Shown here: piece by piece, positions 18,939 through 27,493 of the stretch
How positions within the stretch are numbered: the stretch's first letter is position 1
Layout of the letters: each line of letters starts with the position of its first letter
NCBI GenBank assembly: GCA_944385445.1
Contig: CALWXF010000009.1
Location: 1-64,000 of the forward strand
DNA length: 64,000 nucleotides
Origin: an uncultured Oscillospiraceae bacterium
GTDB taxonomy: Bacteria > Bacillota > Clostridia > Oscillospirales > Oscillospiraceae
Direction of reading: 5' to 3'
The notes under the pieces: model-generated
Seen by the model: the letters and a program-made list of their open reading frames with translations, nothing else
Told to the model about the DNA's origin: nothing
The model's database searches: none
Translations under genes and position numbers: made by a program

Positions 18939-20069
18939 TTAAATGTGTAAATCCTTGCGGGTGAACACCGCCACCGCCGCCCCGTACAGGATGATTCCCA
19001 GGGCCAGCAGCACCAAGGCCCCCGCCACAGCGTCGCTCTCCCCTGCCGCCAGCTTCTCGGGCTGGAAGAGGGTGAACACGGTGAAGTACTTGGCGTTCTC
19101 CGCCTTGCCTCCCATGTTGGCCATCATCTGGAACACATACATCAAAATGGACAGGCCAGCCCCCACCCCCAAGCTGTACTTGGTCTCGGAAAATAGGCAG
19201 GAGGCGAAAAAGCAAATACCGCCCAGACACAAATGGAGGCAGAAGAGTCCGGCGTTGACCTGCAACAGCTCTCCCAGGTCCAGCTGTCCGGGGAAGTAGT
19301 ATTCCCCGCTGAACCACTCCAGGGCGGTGATATACACGGTCAAAATGAGGGTCCCGCTCACCATCACCGCCCCCTGGGTCAAGGCGATGGTGCTGCGCCG
19401 CACCGGGGCGGACATGAGAGACACCATGGAGCTGTCGTCCACATACTTGGCCACCAGGCCGTTGCCCCGGAGGATGCAAAAGAGCATGGGGAAGATGAGC
19501 AGGAGGAAGCCGTACAGGTAGGAGCACAGAAAGCCCATGAGGCTGGTGGCCCCCGCCGTCATGCCCACTGCCGCCATGATCTCCGGCATCAGCTCCACAT
19601 AGCTGTCCAACAGCTTGGCCATCTCCGGGTCGTGCATCAGGGCGGCCACCAGCCCCAGCTTCTGCTTCATGCCCTTGCTCATCTTCTTGATCTTGCCCTT
19701 GGGCTCCAGCTGGAAGTAGTCCAGCAGCTCCCCTTTCCGATTGCTGCCCCGCAAATTCCGGTACCGTTCCAAAAACTTCAGGTATTCCACCCCGGTCATG
19801 TCGTCAAAAAAGCTGATCTCGCCTGGGACATAGCCCAGCTGGGCCTGGATGCGGGCCCGGTCCTTCCAGCAGTCCAGCCCGGCAATGGTACACGCCCCGG
19901 CCTGGGGGCGCAAAAAGCCCATCAGGTGCCGGATGGTGGTGGTCTTTCCCGCCCCGTTGGGGCCCAGAAAGCCAAAGACTTCCCCCTGGGAGACCTGGAA
20001 GGTGGCATCGAACACGCCCTTGCCCCCTCCATAGTCCCGGGTCAAATGCTCCACACAGATGACATTCAT
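18939..20069 (-). CDS. collapsed ABC ATPase-permease fusion, probably non-functional
   Basis: This continuous 376-residue frame starts as an ABC-2 type ATPase: Walker A GPNGAGKTT (residues 36-44), Q-loop region and signature-like MSKGMKQKLGLVAAL (130-144). Right after MHDPE, at about residue 150, it jumps to MAKLLDSYVELMPEIM and then five or six membrane helices of an ABC-2 permease. Walker B, D-loop and H-loop of the ATPase, and the first helix of the permease, are missing. The expected ancestor is two adjacent genes joined by an in-frame deletion near base 19620. ATP hydrolysis is not expected. The promoter and ribosome binding site (AGGGAGGA) are intact. Confidence 0.8.
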   Translation of the reverse strand: MNVICVEHLTRDYGGGKGVFDATFQVSQGEVFGFLGPNGAGKTTTIRHLMGFLRPQAGACTIAGLDCWKDRARIQAQLGYVPGEISFFDDMTGVEYLKFLERYRNLRGSNRKGELLDYFQLEPKGKIKKMSKGMKQKLGLVAALMHDPEMAKLLDSYVELMPEIMAAVGMTAGATSLMGFLCSYLYGFLLLIFPMLFCILRGNGLVAKYVDDSSMVSLMSAPVRRSTIALTQGAVMVSGTLILTVYITALEWFSGEYYFPGQLDLGELLQVNAGLFCLHLCLGGICFFASCLFSETKYSLGVGAGLSILMYVFQMMANMGGKAENAKYFTVFTLFQPEKLAAGESDAVAGALVLLALGIILYGAAVAVFTRKDLHI

Positions 20070-20135
20070 ACATATTCCTCCCTGTGTCCACGGGCCGCCG
20101 TACCCGGCCCAGTTTGTCCCAGTGGTGTTGCCTCC

Positions 20136-20163
20136 ACTATACCGGATTGACTCAAATTTTCAA
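20136..20163 (-). promoter_or_regulatory. promoter of the ABC fusion gene
   Basis: TTGAAA (20158-20163), a 16-base spacer and TATAGT (20136-20141) on the minus strand. Confidence 0.6.
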
Positions 20164-20239
20164 GCCCCTTTCTCCCTCACCCCTTCCCTTTCTTTGGCAT
20201 AGGTTGGGGTGAATCTTTTTTGCCGAGGAGGCCTGACCG

Positions 20240-21316
20240 ATGCCGAATATTCAATATTTTTTGGGTGGCAACACCCCTTTGGGCTTTTCTTCCCTGTACC
20301 ACCAGCTGTCTGACCCAGAGCGCCACCGGGCGGTGTACATCTTAAAGGGCGGGGCGGGGTGCGGAAAATCCTCCCTCATGCGCCGGGTGGAACGCCACGC
20401 CCAAGCCGCCGGACAGGAGGTCATTGAAATTCCCTGTTCCGGGGACCCGGACTCCCTGGATGCCGTGATCCTTCCACAGCTGGGGGTAGCAGTTGTGGAC
20501 GGCACCGCCCCCCATGTGGTGGAGCCCGCCTGTGCGGGCGCCGTGGAGCGGTATGTGGATTTGAGCCGGTTCTATTCCTGGGAAGGGTTACAACCTCTCA
20601 AGGGGGACATCATCGCCGCCGGGCAGGCCTGCTCTGCCTGCTACAAGCGGGTGTACCGCTGCCTGGGCGCTGCCGGGGAACTGCTGGAGGACGTCCACGA
20701 CCGGGTGACCTCCGATTTACTCACCCAAAAGCTGGCCCGGCGGGCCCGGGGCATCATCCTCCGGGAGTTCAAACCCACCGCCGCCACCCCCGGTGTGGAA
20801 CACCAGGCCTTTCTCTCCGCCGTCACCTATCAGGGCAGCGTCACCCTGTGGGAGACGGTGGAGGCCCAGGCCGGACGGGTGTATGAGCTGTGGGACAGCT
20901 ACGGCCTGGCCCACGACCTGCTGGCCCCCATCCTGGCCGCCGGATTGGCCACCGGGCACCAGGTGGTGGCCTGTCCCGACCCCATGGCCCCCCAACGCCT
21001 GGCCCACCTCATCTTCCCCGACCTGTCCCTGGCCTTTGTCACCTCCAACGCCGCTGCGCCCTGGCCCCACCATCCCTACCGACGCCTGCGGCTGGATGCC
21101 ATGGTGGACCGGGAGGTGTACCGCTCCAGCCGTCCCCGACTGCGCTTTGCCCAGAAGGTGGCGCAGGCCTTAGTGGACCAGGCCGTGGACGGCCTGCGCC
21201 AAGCCAAAGCCGCCCACGACAGCCTGGAGGCTCTCTATAACCCACATGTGGACTTTGAGGGGGTGTACAGGGCCGCCGACCAGGTAGCAGAGGAGATTTT
21301 CTCCCTGCCCCAGTGA
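20240..21316 (+). CDS. P-loop ATPase of the PRK06851 type
   Basis: This 358-residue protein resembles the Firmicutes family known as PRK06851. It opens with QYFLGGNTPLGFSSLY. A Walker A motif GGAGCGKSS (residues 37-45) follows, then EIPCSGDPDSLDAVI and VAVVDGTAPHVVEPACAGAVE, a Walker B-like and substrate-type block typical of the family. A second half (from about 195) repeats a similar Rossmann-like pattern with weaker conservation. It is cytoplasmic with no membrane segments. The biochemical role is unknown. AGGAGG lies 8 bases before the ATG, and a strong terminator follows. Confidence 0.8.
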   Translation: MPNIQYFLGGNTPLGFSSLYHQLSDPERHRAVYILKGGAGCGKSSLMRRVERHAQAAGQEVIEIPCSGDPDSLDAVILPQLGVAVVDGTAPHVVEPACAGAVERYVDLSRFYSWEGLQPLKGDIIAAGQACSACYKRVYRCLGAAGELLEDVHDRVTSDLLTQKLARRARGIILREFKPTAATPGVEHQAFLSAVTYQGSVTLWETVEAQAGRVYELWDSYGLAHDLLAPILAAGLATGHQVVACPDPMAPQRLAHLIFPDLSLAFVTSNAAAPWPHHPYRRLRLDAMVDREVYRSSRPRLRFAQKVAQALVDQAVDGLRQAKAAHDSLEALYNPHVDFEGVYRAADQVAEEIFSLPQ

Positions 21317-21330
21317 CCACAAAGACATAA

Positions 21331-21366
21331 AAAAATTGCGTTCTCCCCACGGAGAACGCAATTTTT
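21331..21366. terminator. bidirectional terminator
   Basis: A perfect 16-bp stem (21331-21346 with 21351-21366) with A and T ends, shared by the P-loop gene and the converging DUF6514 gene, whose stop codon overlaps it. Confidence 0.93.
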
Positions 21367-21646
21367 ATGAAAGCCAGTCCTGAATGACATCCACCAGGGT
21401 GCACGGGGTCACCTGGTGCAGCAGCAAGGTCTGGGCCAGCTGATAGATGACCGAGGAGCGGCAGGTCACATCGGGGGCTACCGCCACCTCTCCGGTCTCC
21501 TTCTCCTCAATCTTGACCCCGTAGCTCTCGCCAGAGTAGCCCTCCAGCTCCAGGTGCTCCAGCAAAATGTAGTAGTCAAAGCAACGCTCCACCCCTGCCT
21601 CATCTCTCACACGCAGGGTTTCCAAAAACAGCTCGCCGGTTTCCAA
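21365..21646 (-). CDS. DUF6514-like small protein
   Basis: A 93-residue protein that starts at TTG (METGELFLETLRV) 8-9 bases after AGGAAGG; longer in-frame sequence upstream runs through the promoter and is not coding. The sequence alternates strands (CFDYYILLEHLELEGYSGESYGVKIEEKETGEVAVAPDV) and ends with a helix starting at SVIYQLAQTLLLHQVTPCTLVDV. It resembles the clostridial DUF6514 family, whose role is unknown. Spo0A-box-like sequences lie upstream of its promoter. Confidence 0.65.
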   Translation of the reverse strand: METGELFLETLRVRDEAGVERCFDYYILLEHLELEGYSGESYGVKIEEKETGEVAVAPDVTCRSSVIYQLAQTLLLHQVTPCTLVDVIQDWLS

Positions 21647-21682
21647 TGTTTTCCTTCCTCTCCTTTCCTCTCTCTGAGAGAC

Positions 21683-21745
21683 AGTATAAGGCAGAACGTT
21701 GGAAATGCAAGGAAAACCGTTCGTGAATTTCGACCCCATTCGACA
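21683..21745 (-). promoter_or_regulatory. promoter of the DUF6514 gene with two 0A-box-like sites
   Basis: On the minus strand TTGCAT (21705-21710), a 16-base spacer and TATACT (21683-21688). Upstream are TGTCGAA (21739-21745), an exact Spo0A box core, and GGTCGAA (21729-21735), one mismatch, ten bases apart. Confidence 0.5.
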
Positions 21746-21859
21746 GGTCCACAAGATATTGGGGAACGCGGTGGAGAAGGAGGTCAAAATTCTGGACGCC
21801 CCAAAAATACCAGACAAATTTTCTACATTTTGCACAATCCCTGTGGAAGTCTCAGCGAT

Positions 21860-21962
21860 CCTTGGAGATGTCCAGGCTGGCCTTGGCATTTAGGTCCCAT
21901 CCGGCGGTGTTGCCTGCCAGATATTCGTAGTACCCCTGACAGCCGATCATGGCGGCGTTGTC
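21860..21962 (-). pseudogene. diverged duplicate of the tsaD 3' end
   Basis: These 103 bases align without gaps to the 3' end of tsaD (22130-22232) with about 13 differences. Most changes are silent: the encoded tail GCQGYYEYLAGNTAGWDLNA is the same, and only the last residues differ (KASLDISKDR-stop here, RASLDISKG-stop in tsaD). The match stops abruptly at 21962. The fragment has no start and is not a gene. The 162 bases separating it from tsaD contain several short hairpins and no clear gene. Confidence 0.9.
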
Positions 21963-22124
21963 TTCCCACGAAGCACAGCTCCGTGGGAGCCCTGTATGAT
22001 TTCAATGCTCGGGGGAAGTGAATTCCCCCTGCGCCGAGATTTTCCCTCATGGGAAAATACTCGTACGGCGCATAAGCGCCGCCCCGCCGTGCGGGGCCCC
22101 CGGGGACAACGCCTCCATGGGCTG

Positions 22125-23135
22125 TCATCCCTTGGAGATGTCTAAGCTAGCCCGGGCGTTTAAATCCCATCCAGCCGTATTGCCTGCCAGATATTCATAG
22201 TACCCCTGACAGCCGATCATGGCGGCGTTGTCCCCGCACAGAGACAGGGGCGGCAGCCACAGCTTGGCCCCCACCTTCTCGCACTCCCGCTGCAAGTCCG
22301 CCCGGATGCGGCTGTTGGCGGCCACGCCGCCGGCCACGGCGATTTTGTTGTACCCCAGCATCCGGTTGGCCTCCATGGTGCGGGGCACCAGGGTGTCGGA
22401 CACAGCGGCGGCAAAGGAGGCGGCCAGGTCGTGGAGGTCCAGCTCCTCCCCCTTCTGCTGGGCGTTGTGAACGGTGTTGAGCACCGCCGTCTTCAGACCC
22501 GAGAAGGACATGTCCAGGGGATGATCTGCCACATGGGCCCGGGGGAAGGTGTAGGCCTTGTCGTTGCCCCCCTGGGCCATTTTGTCCATGGGTCCGCCGC
22601 CGGGGTAGCCCAGGCCCAGCACACGGGCAATTTTGTCAAAGCACTCCCCCGCGGCATCGTCCCGGGTGCCCCCCAGCACTTCAAAGTGGGTATAGTCCTT
22701 CACATCCACCAGGGCGGTGGTACCGCCGGAGACGCACAGGCACAAAAAGGGCGGTTCCAGGTCGGCGTGGGCGATGTAGTTGGCGGCGATATGACCCCGG
22801 ACGTGGTGCACGGGGATGAGAGGCACCCCCAGGCCGTAAGCCACCGACTTGGCAAAGGACACCCCCACCAGCAGGGCTCCGATGAGGCCGGGGGCGTGGG
22901 TCACCGCCACGGCGTCAATCTCCGACTTGTCCACCCCAGCCTGGCGCAGGGCCTCGTCGGCCAGGCCGGAAATGGCCTCCACATGCTTGCGGGAGGCGAT
23001 CTCCGGCACCACGCCGCCGTAAATGGCGTGCATGTCCGCAGAGGAGGCGATCACCGAGGACAATATGGTGCGGCCATCCTCCATCACTGCGGCGGCAGTC
23101 TCGTCACAGGAGGATTCAAAGGCTAAAATTTTCAT
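22125..23135 (-). CDS. tsaD: tRNA N6-adenosine threonylcarbamoyltransferase
   Basis: TsaD (336 residues; also Gcp/Kae1/YgjD) transfers threonylcarbamoyl to A37 of ANN-decoding tRNAs, together with TsaB and TsaE, which are not in this window. Family marks are ILAFESSCDETAAAV at the start, the metal-binding HHVRGHIAANY, the nucleotide-binding VSGGTTALV, PGGGPMDKMA and VAGGVAANSRIR. Its ATG overlaps the stop of the GNAT gene (ATGA). The 3' end has a diverged copy just downstream. Confidence 0.97.
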   Translation of the reverse strand: MKILAFESSCDETAAAVMEDGRTILSSVIASSADMHAIYGGVVPEIASRKHVEAISGLADEALRQAGVDKSEIDAVAVTHAPGLIGALLVGVSFAKSVAYGLGVPLIPVHHVRGHIAANYIAHADLEPPFLCLCVSGGTTALVDVKDYTHFEVLGGTRDDAAGECFDKIARVLGLGYPGGGPMDKMAQGGNDKAYTFPRAHVADHPLDMSFSGLKTAVLNTVHNAQQKGEELDLHDLAASFAAAVSDTLVPRTMEANRMLGYNKIAVAGGVAANSRIRADLQRECEKVGAKLWLPPLSLCGDNAAMIGCQGYYEYLAGNTAGWDLNARASLDISKG

Positions 23136-23764
23136 GAAATCACCTTTCTCTCATATTCCGTGGGATTGTGCTCCTCCGTCCAGGCCGGGGCAGGGCGAAT
23201 GTCCTCGCCGGGGGAAAGGGGCAGTTGAATGTATTGCTGCATATGGGCGGGGGAGAAATAGTCGGCGTAGACGCTGCGGTGCAGCTCCTCCACCACCCGG
23301 TCGTCCGTCTCAGGGCCACAGTACAGGCACTTGAAATGCACCCCGAAGAGAGCGCATTCATAGTCCAACACCCGGAAGCCGTTGCGCTGATAGAAGCCAA
23401 TTCGGCGGCAGCGCAGCCGGTTCTCCTCCTCGTCGTCGCTGGTGGGGGCCTCCGCCTCTCCGAAGAGCTGTCCGTACCGCTCCAGCAGCAGGGCAAGAAT
23501 CTTCCCTCCCGTGCCGCCGTTGCGCTTGCCCCGCAGTACGCCCAGGTAGTCCAACAGCACCCCTTTCCGGTCTTTGGACAGCCACACCATGGCGTAGCCT
23601 ACCGTCTCCCCGTTCTCCGTGACCACCAAGGGGTCGTATTGCCCCAGCTCTAACAGCCGCAGCATAGCCCCCAGGGGCTTGAGCTCGCTTTGGGGAAAAT
23701 CGTACTCCATCTCCTCCCGATACAGGGCGGTCAGTTCCTTCTCATTGAGTGTGTTCAGTTCCAT
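23132..23764 (-). CDS. GNAT-family N-acetyltransferase
   Basis: This 210-residue protein has a GNAT core: VTENGETVGYAMVWL, the strand LLDYLGVLRGKRNGGTGGKILALLLE with the acetyl-CoA pyrophosphate-binding R-x-x-G-x-G pattern, and RRIGFYQRNGFRVLDYE. The ATG at 23764 is chosen because GGAG lies 7 bases before it; it overlaps the 3' end of rimI by 23 bases. The substrate is unknown. Its place between rimI and tsaD may reflect only co-expression. Confidence 0.85.
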   Translation of the reverse strand: MELNTLNEKELTALYREEMEYDFPQSELKPLGAMLRLLELGQYDPLVVTENGETVGYAMVWLSKDRKGVLLDYLGVLRGKRNGGTGGKILALLLERYGQLFGEAEAPTSDDEEENRLRCRRIGFYQRNGFRVLDYECALFGVHFKCLYCGPETDDRVVEELHRSVYADYFSPAHMQQYIQLPLSPGEDIRPAPAWTEEHNPTEYERKVIS

Positions 23765-24206
23765 GGTCAAACTCCAGTGTCATCAAAATGGCGTCCTCTT
23801 TGGGATCGTCGTAGTACCCTCTCCGCCGCCCCACCTGGGCAAAGCCGTGCTTCATATAGAGGGCGATGGCAGGGGCGTTGGACGCCCGCACCTCCAGGGT
23901 CAAGAAGGCCAGCTTGGCCTGGCCGAAGCGGACAAAGGCGGCGATGAGCTCGTCGGCTATGCCCTGGCGGCGGACATTGGCGGCCACCGCCACATTATTG
24001 ATATACCCCTCGTCCAGCACCGTCTGCAGCCCGGCGTAGCCCAACACCACGCCGTCCTCCCGCAGGGCCACGATGATGACAGCGGCCTCGTTCCACAGCT
24101 CCTGCTGGAGCATTTCCTCCGTCCAGGGGTGGGAGAAGCAGGCCCGCTCCAGGGCTGCAATCTGGGGGATGAGCTCGGCAGTCATGGGGGTCAGTGTATA
24201 GTTCAC
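23742..24206 (-). CDS. rimI: ribosomal protein S18-alanine N-acetyltransferase
   Basis: RimI (154 residues) acetylates the N-terminal alanine of ribosomal protein S18. It shows ERACFSHPWTEEML, typical of the family, the acetyl-CoA motif VAVAANVRRQGIADELI with RRQGIA, and FLTLEVRASNAPAIALYMKHGFAQVGRRRGYY. It is the second gene of the polA operon, 17 bases after polA, and overlaps the next GNAT gene. Confidence 0.92.
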   Translation of the reverse strand: MNYTLTPMTAELIPQIAALERACFSHPWTEEMLQQELWNEAAVIIVALREDGVVLGYAGLQTVLDEGYINNVAVAANVRRQGIADELIAAFVRFGQAKLAFLTLEVRASNAPAIALYMKHGFAQVGRRRGYYDDPKEDAILMTLEFDHGTEHTQ

Positions 24207-24223
24207 GGATGTCTACCTCCTGT

Positions 24224-26887
24224 TTAGTGGGCTTCGGCCCAGGTCTGGCCCACCTTGGCCTCGGCAGTGAGGGGCACAGCCAGCTGGGCCACCCCCTCCA
24301 TCTCCTGGGTGAGGAGCCGGGCCACGGTGTCCGCCTCGGCCTGGGGGCACTCCACGATGAGTTCGTCGTGGACCTGAAGCACCAGCTGGGCCTGGAGCCC
24401 CTCTTGGGCCAGACGGTGCTCCACCCGGATCATGGCCAGCTTGATGATGTCGGCAGCGGTGCCCTGGATGGGCATGTTCAGGGCCACCCGCTCCCCGAAG
24501 CTGCGGGTGTTGAAGTTGGAGCTTTTCAGCTCGGGCAGCCAGCGGCGGCGGCCATACATGGTGGAGACATAGCCCTGGCTCTTGCCCTGCTCCACCACGC
24601 CGTCCATATAGGCCCGCACCCCGGCGTAGTGGGCAAAATACTTCTCCATATAGCTCTTGGCCTGGGCCACGGAGACATGGATGTCCTGGGACAGGGAGAA
24701 GGGGGAGATTCCGTAGACGATGCCAAAGTTCACCGCCTTGGCCGCCCGGCGCATGTCCCCCGTCACCCGGTCCGGGGACACCCCAAAGACCTGGGAGGCG
24801 GTGACTGTGTGGATGTCCACCCCGTCCCGGAAAGCCTGGATCATGGCCTCGTCCCCGGACATATGGGCCAGCAGCCGCAGCTCGATCTGGGAATAGTCGG
24901 CGTCTACCAGCACCCACCCTGGCCGGGCCCCAAACATGGTACGCATCTCTGCCCCCAGGGCGGTGCGCACGGGGATGTTTTGCAAGTTGGGCTCGGTGGA
25001 GGACAGCCGCCCGGTGGCGGTGACGGTGTTCTGGAAGCTGGTGTGGATGCGCCCATCGTCGGCGATCACTTTGCTCAAGCCCTCCACATAGGTGGAGTTG
25101 AGCTTGGTCAGCTGCCGGTACTCCAGCACCAGGGAGACAATGGGGTGCTGATATTGCAGCTTCTCCAACACCTCAGCGTTGGTGGAGTACCCGGTCTTGG
25201 TCTTCTTAACGGGGGGCAGCCCCAGCTTTTCAAAGAGAATGTGGCCCAGCTGCTTGGGAGAGAGGATATTGAATTCCTCCCCCGCCTGCTCATAGATGGC
25301 CTTCTGGGTGTCCACAATGCGCCCGGTGAGCATCTCGCCAAACCGGGACAGGGCTCCCTTGTCCACCAGCACGCCTCGCCGCTCCATATTGGCCAGCACA
25401 GAGCACAGGGGAATCTCCATCTCCTGGAGCAGCTTTGTCAGCCCCAGCTCGTCCAGCTGAGGGGCCAGCTTCTCGTAGAGGGCCCCAATGAGGGCGTTAT
25501 CTTCATACCATTGTGTCTGAGCCTTCACCTGGTCAGACAGGGCCCCAAAGGCCTTCTCGTCCCGCCAGGCTCTGGACTCCTCCAGTTCCTTCTTGAGATA
25601 CTGCATAGACAGCTTGGACAACTCATAGCTGCCTGCGGTGGGGTCCAGCAGATAGGCGGCCAGCTGGGTATCAAAGACAAAGCCCTCACCCTGGACCCCC
25701 TCGTCCAGCAGCTTCTCGCACAGCTCCTTCACCCCGTGGGCCACCTTCTTCACCCCAGAGCCGAAGAGCTGGGCCAAGAAGGCCTGGTAATCTCCCTCAT
25801 AGCGGCTGCTGCGCACATCGTACAGCCAGCCCTTGTCCCCCTCATGGAGACTCACCGTCACCCCGTCCAGGTTGGGCAGGGGGAGCACCACCACATGCTG
25901 GGCCTTCTCCCACTGGGGCAGCACCTGGGCCAGCTTCTGCTCATTGGTGAGCTCCACAATCTCCACCTGAATTTCAGGCGTTTCTTCCACTGCTTCGGCG
26001 ACCGGTGTGGAAGTGGGACGCACCCCCAGCTTATCAATAAGCTTGGAGAACTCCAGCTCCAGCAGCAGCTGGTACAGCTCGTCGTTGTGGAAAGGCTGGC
26101 GCAGGGTGTCCTGGGGGTGGAAGTCCATGGGGGCCTCACAGCGGATGGTGGCCAGGTCGTAGCTCATCCGGGCGTCCCCCTCCCCCTCCACCAGCTTTTT
26201 CCGGGCGGCGGGCTTCACCTCCACCGTGTCCAAATTGGCGTACAGGTCGTCAATGGAGGGGTACTGGGCCAACAGGGCCATGGCGGTTTTCTCGCCAATA
26301 CCCTTGACCCCGGGGATGTTGTCCGAGGTATCCCCCATGAGGGCCTTCAAGTCGATGATGTGGATGGGGTCGAAGCCATACTCCTCCCGGAATGCCTCAG
26401 GGGTCATGTTGCGGGTGGTGGTGCGGCCCATGCGGGTGGACACCAGCTTGACGGTGGTGGAGTCGGTGATGAGCTGCAGGGAGTCCTTGTCTCCCGTGAC
26501 CACCACGGTCTGGCCTCCCTCCTCCCCGTTCACCCGGGCCATGGTGCCCAGCAGGTCGTCGGCCTCCCAGCCCTCCAGCTCATAGCGGCGGATGTTCATG
26601 GCGTCCAGCAGACGCTTGAGCACCGGCATCTGCACCGCCAGCTCCTCGGGCATTCCCTTGCGCTGAGCCTTGTAGCCCTCATAGGCTAGGTGGCGGAAGG
26701 TGGGCGCCTTCAAATCGAAGGCCACCGCCAGCCCCTCCGGCTGTTCCTCCTCCAGCAATTTTAGGAGGATGTTGACAAAGCCGAAAATGGCGTTGGTGGG
26801 CAGGCCCTCCCGGGTGGACAGATTCTGACTGACCCCGTAAAAGGCCCGGTTGACGATGGAGTTTCCGTCGATGACCATGAGCTTCAT
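24224..26887 (-). CDS. polA: DNA polymerase I
   Basis: The 887-residue protein has the 5'-3' flap nuclease at 1-290 (LMVIDGNSIVNRAFYG, WEADDLLGT, GDTSDNIPGVKGIGEKTA). A 3'-5' exonuclease-like domain (300-480) seems to lack the usual DxE start. The family A polymerase domain has motif A DADYSQIELRLLAHMSGD, motif B RRAAKAVNFGIVYGIS and motif C LQVHDELIVE. It fills gaps in repair and removes Okazaki primers. The ATG of MKLMVIDGN follows GGAAGGAG. The lack of proofreading residues is common in Gram-positive Pol I. Confidence 0.97.
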   Translation of the reverse strand: MKLMVIDGNSIVNRAFYGVSQNLSTREGLPTNAIFGFVNILLKLLEEEQPEGLAVAFDLKAPTFRHLAYEGYKAQRKGMPEELAVQMPVLKRLLDAMNIRRYELEGWEADDLLGTMARVNGEEGGQTVVVTGDKDSLQLITDSTTVKLVSTRMGRTTTRNMTPEAFREEYGFDPIHIIDLKALMGDTSDNIPGVKGIGEKTAMALLAQYPSIDDLYANLDTVEVKPAARKKLVEGEGDARMSYDLATIRCEAPMDFHPQDTLRQPFHNDELYQLLLELEFSKLIDKLGVRPTSTPVAEAVEETPEIQVEIVELTNEQKLAQVLPQWEKAQHVVVLPLPNLDGVTVSLHEGDKGWLYDVRSSRYEGDYQAFLAQLFGSGVKKVAHGVKELCEKLLDEGVQGEGFVFDTQLAAYLLDPTAGSYELSKLSMQYLKKELEESRAWRDEKAFGALSDQVKAQTQWYEDNALIGALYEKLAPQLDELGLTKLLQEMEIPLCSVLANMERRGVLVDKGALSRFGEMLTGRIVDTQKAIYEQAGEEFNILSPKQLGHILFEKLGLPPVKKTKTGYSTNAEVLEKLQYQHPIVSLVLEYRQLTKLNSTYVEGLSKVIADDGRIHTSFQNTVTATGRLSSTEPNLQNIPVRTALGAEMRTMFGARPGWVLVDADYSQIELRLLAHMSGDEAMIQAFRDGVDIHTVTASQVFGVSPDRVTGDMRRAAKAVNFGIVYGISPFSLSQDIHVSVAQAKSYMEKYFAHYAGVRAYMDGVVEQGKSQGYVSTMYGRRRWLPELKSSNFNTRSFGERVALNMPIQGTAADIIKLAMIRVEHRLAQEGLQAQLVLQVHDELIVECPQAEADTVARLLTQEMEGVAQLAVPLTAEAKVGQTWAEAH

Positions 26888-26930
26888 AGTGTGGCTCTCC
26901 TTCCCCATTTGGGATTCATACTAGCGTTTC

Positions 26931-26959
26931 ATTATATCATTCTTCCCCACCCAAGGCAA
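26931..26959 (-). promoter_or_regulatory. promoter of the polA-rimI-GNAT-tsaD operon
   Basis: TTGCCT (26954-26959) and TATAAT (26931-26936) on the minus strand with a 17-base spacer, 44 bases before the polA ATG. Confidence 0.82.
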
Positions 26960-27000
26960 TCCCCACGCCTTTTCCCGAAAACTTCCTGCTCCCAATCAAG

Positions 27001-27026
27001 AAAACCGGCGGTCTCCCGCCGGTTTT
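27001..27026 (-). terminator. terminator of the small membrane-protein gene
   Basis: An 11-bp stem (27001-27011 with 27016-27026) with a 4-base loop and terminal A/T tracts. Confidence 0.85.
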
Positions 27027-27033
27027 CCCAATC

Positions 27034-27279
27034 TTATCCCAATCCGTCCGACTCCTGGTCGTCGGGGTCCCCTTGGTCGTGGGCTGTCTGTGCGGTACCC
27101 TTGGCCGTCTTGACCCCCATCAGGGCCATCAAAACCACAGACACCACCGAAAGTACCCCGCCGGATATGGTGGCCACCAGGCTCTCATTGAAGCCCAGGG
27201 CCACCGCAATACCAGCCACCAGGCCAACCAGGGCAACCCAGAATTTTTTATCGGTGAGTACAGCTTTGAGTCCGTTCAT
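27034..27279 (-). CDS. small two-helix membrane protein, holin-like
   Basis: This 81-residue protein has a Lys-rich start (MNGLKAVLTDKKFW), two hydrophobic helices (about residues 14-30 and 37-56) separated by a short FNESLV turn, and a hydrophilic acidic tail (HDQGDPDDQESDG). The layout recalls phage-type small holins, and KKFW at the first helix is common in that group, but no other phage gene is nearby. GGGGAGG precedes the ATG. The function is open. Confidence 0.6.
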   Translation of the reverse strand: MNGLKAVLTDKKFWVALVGLVAGIAVALGFNESLVATISGGVLSVVSVVLMALMGVKTAKGTAQTAHDQGDPDDQESDGLG

Positions 27280-27393
27280 GGCAGTTCCTCCCCATGCAAA
27301 GGAAGCGGCAAGGTGTAGGCCGCTCCTGTTCCATGTCTATGCGCCCCGCCCCTCTTAGGTGGCTCTCCCCCCTGGAAAAGCCCACATTCTCTG

Positions 27394-27422
27394 TTGCCCT
27401 TTTCCCTTGTTGGTGGTATAAT
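27394..27422 (+). promoter_or_regulatory. promoter of prfC
   Basis: TTGCCC (27394-27399), a 17-base spacer and TATAAT (27417-27422). Confidence 0.8.
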
Positions 27423-27493
27423 TGCTCCACTATCATACACAATGGGGTGGTTTTGCCTGACTTCCCCAATTTTATCATATGGAGGTTGTTCCA

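Noticed and set aside
21699-21893. Small plus-strand open frame over the DUF6514 promoter region
   Set aside because: It lacks a ribosome binding site, runs into the tsaD duplicate in the wrong strand and has no family resemblance.
22125-23135. HypF/Kae1 confusion: tsaD as a hydrogenase gene
   Set aside because: The gene has only the Kae1 domain, starts with the TsaD signature and sits with polA-rimI; the real HypF is at 51103-53340.
27034-27279. Prophage reading of the holin-like gene
   Set aside because: No lysin, terminase, integrase or tail gene is nearby; the flanking genes are polA and prfC.
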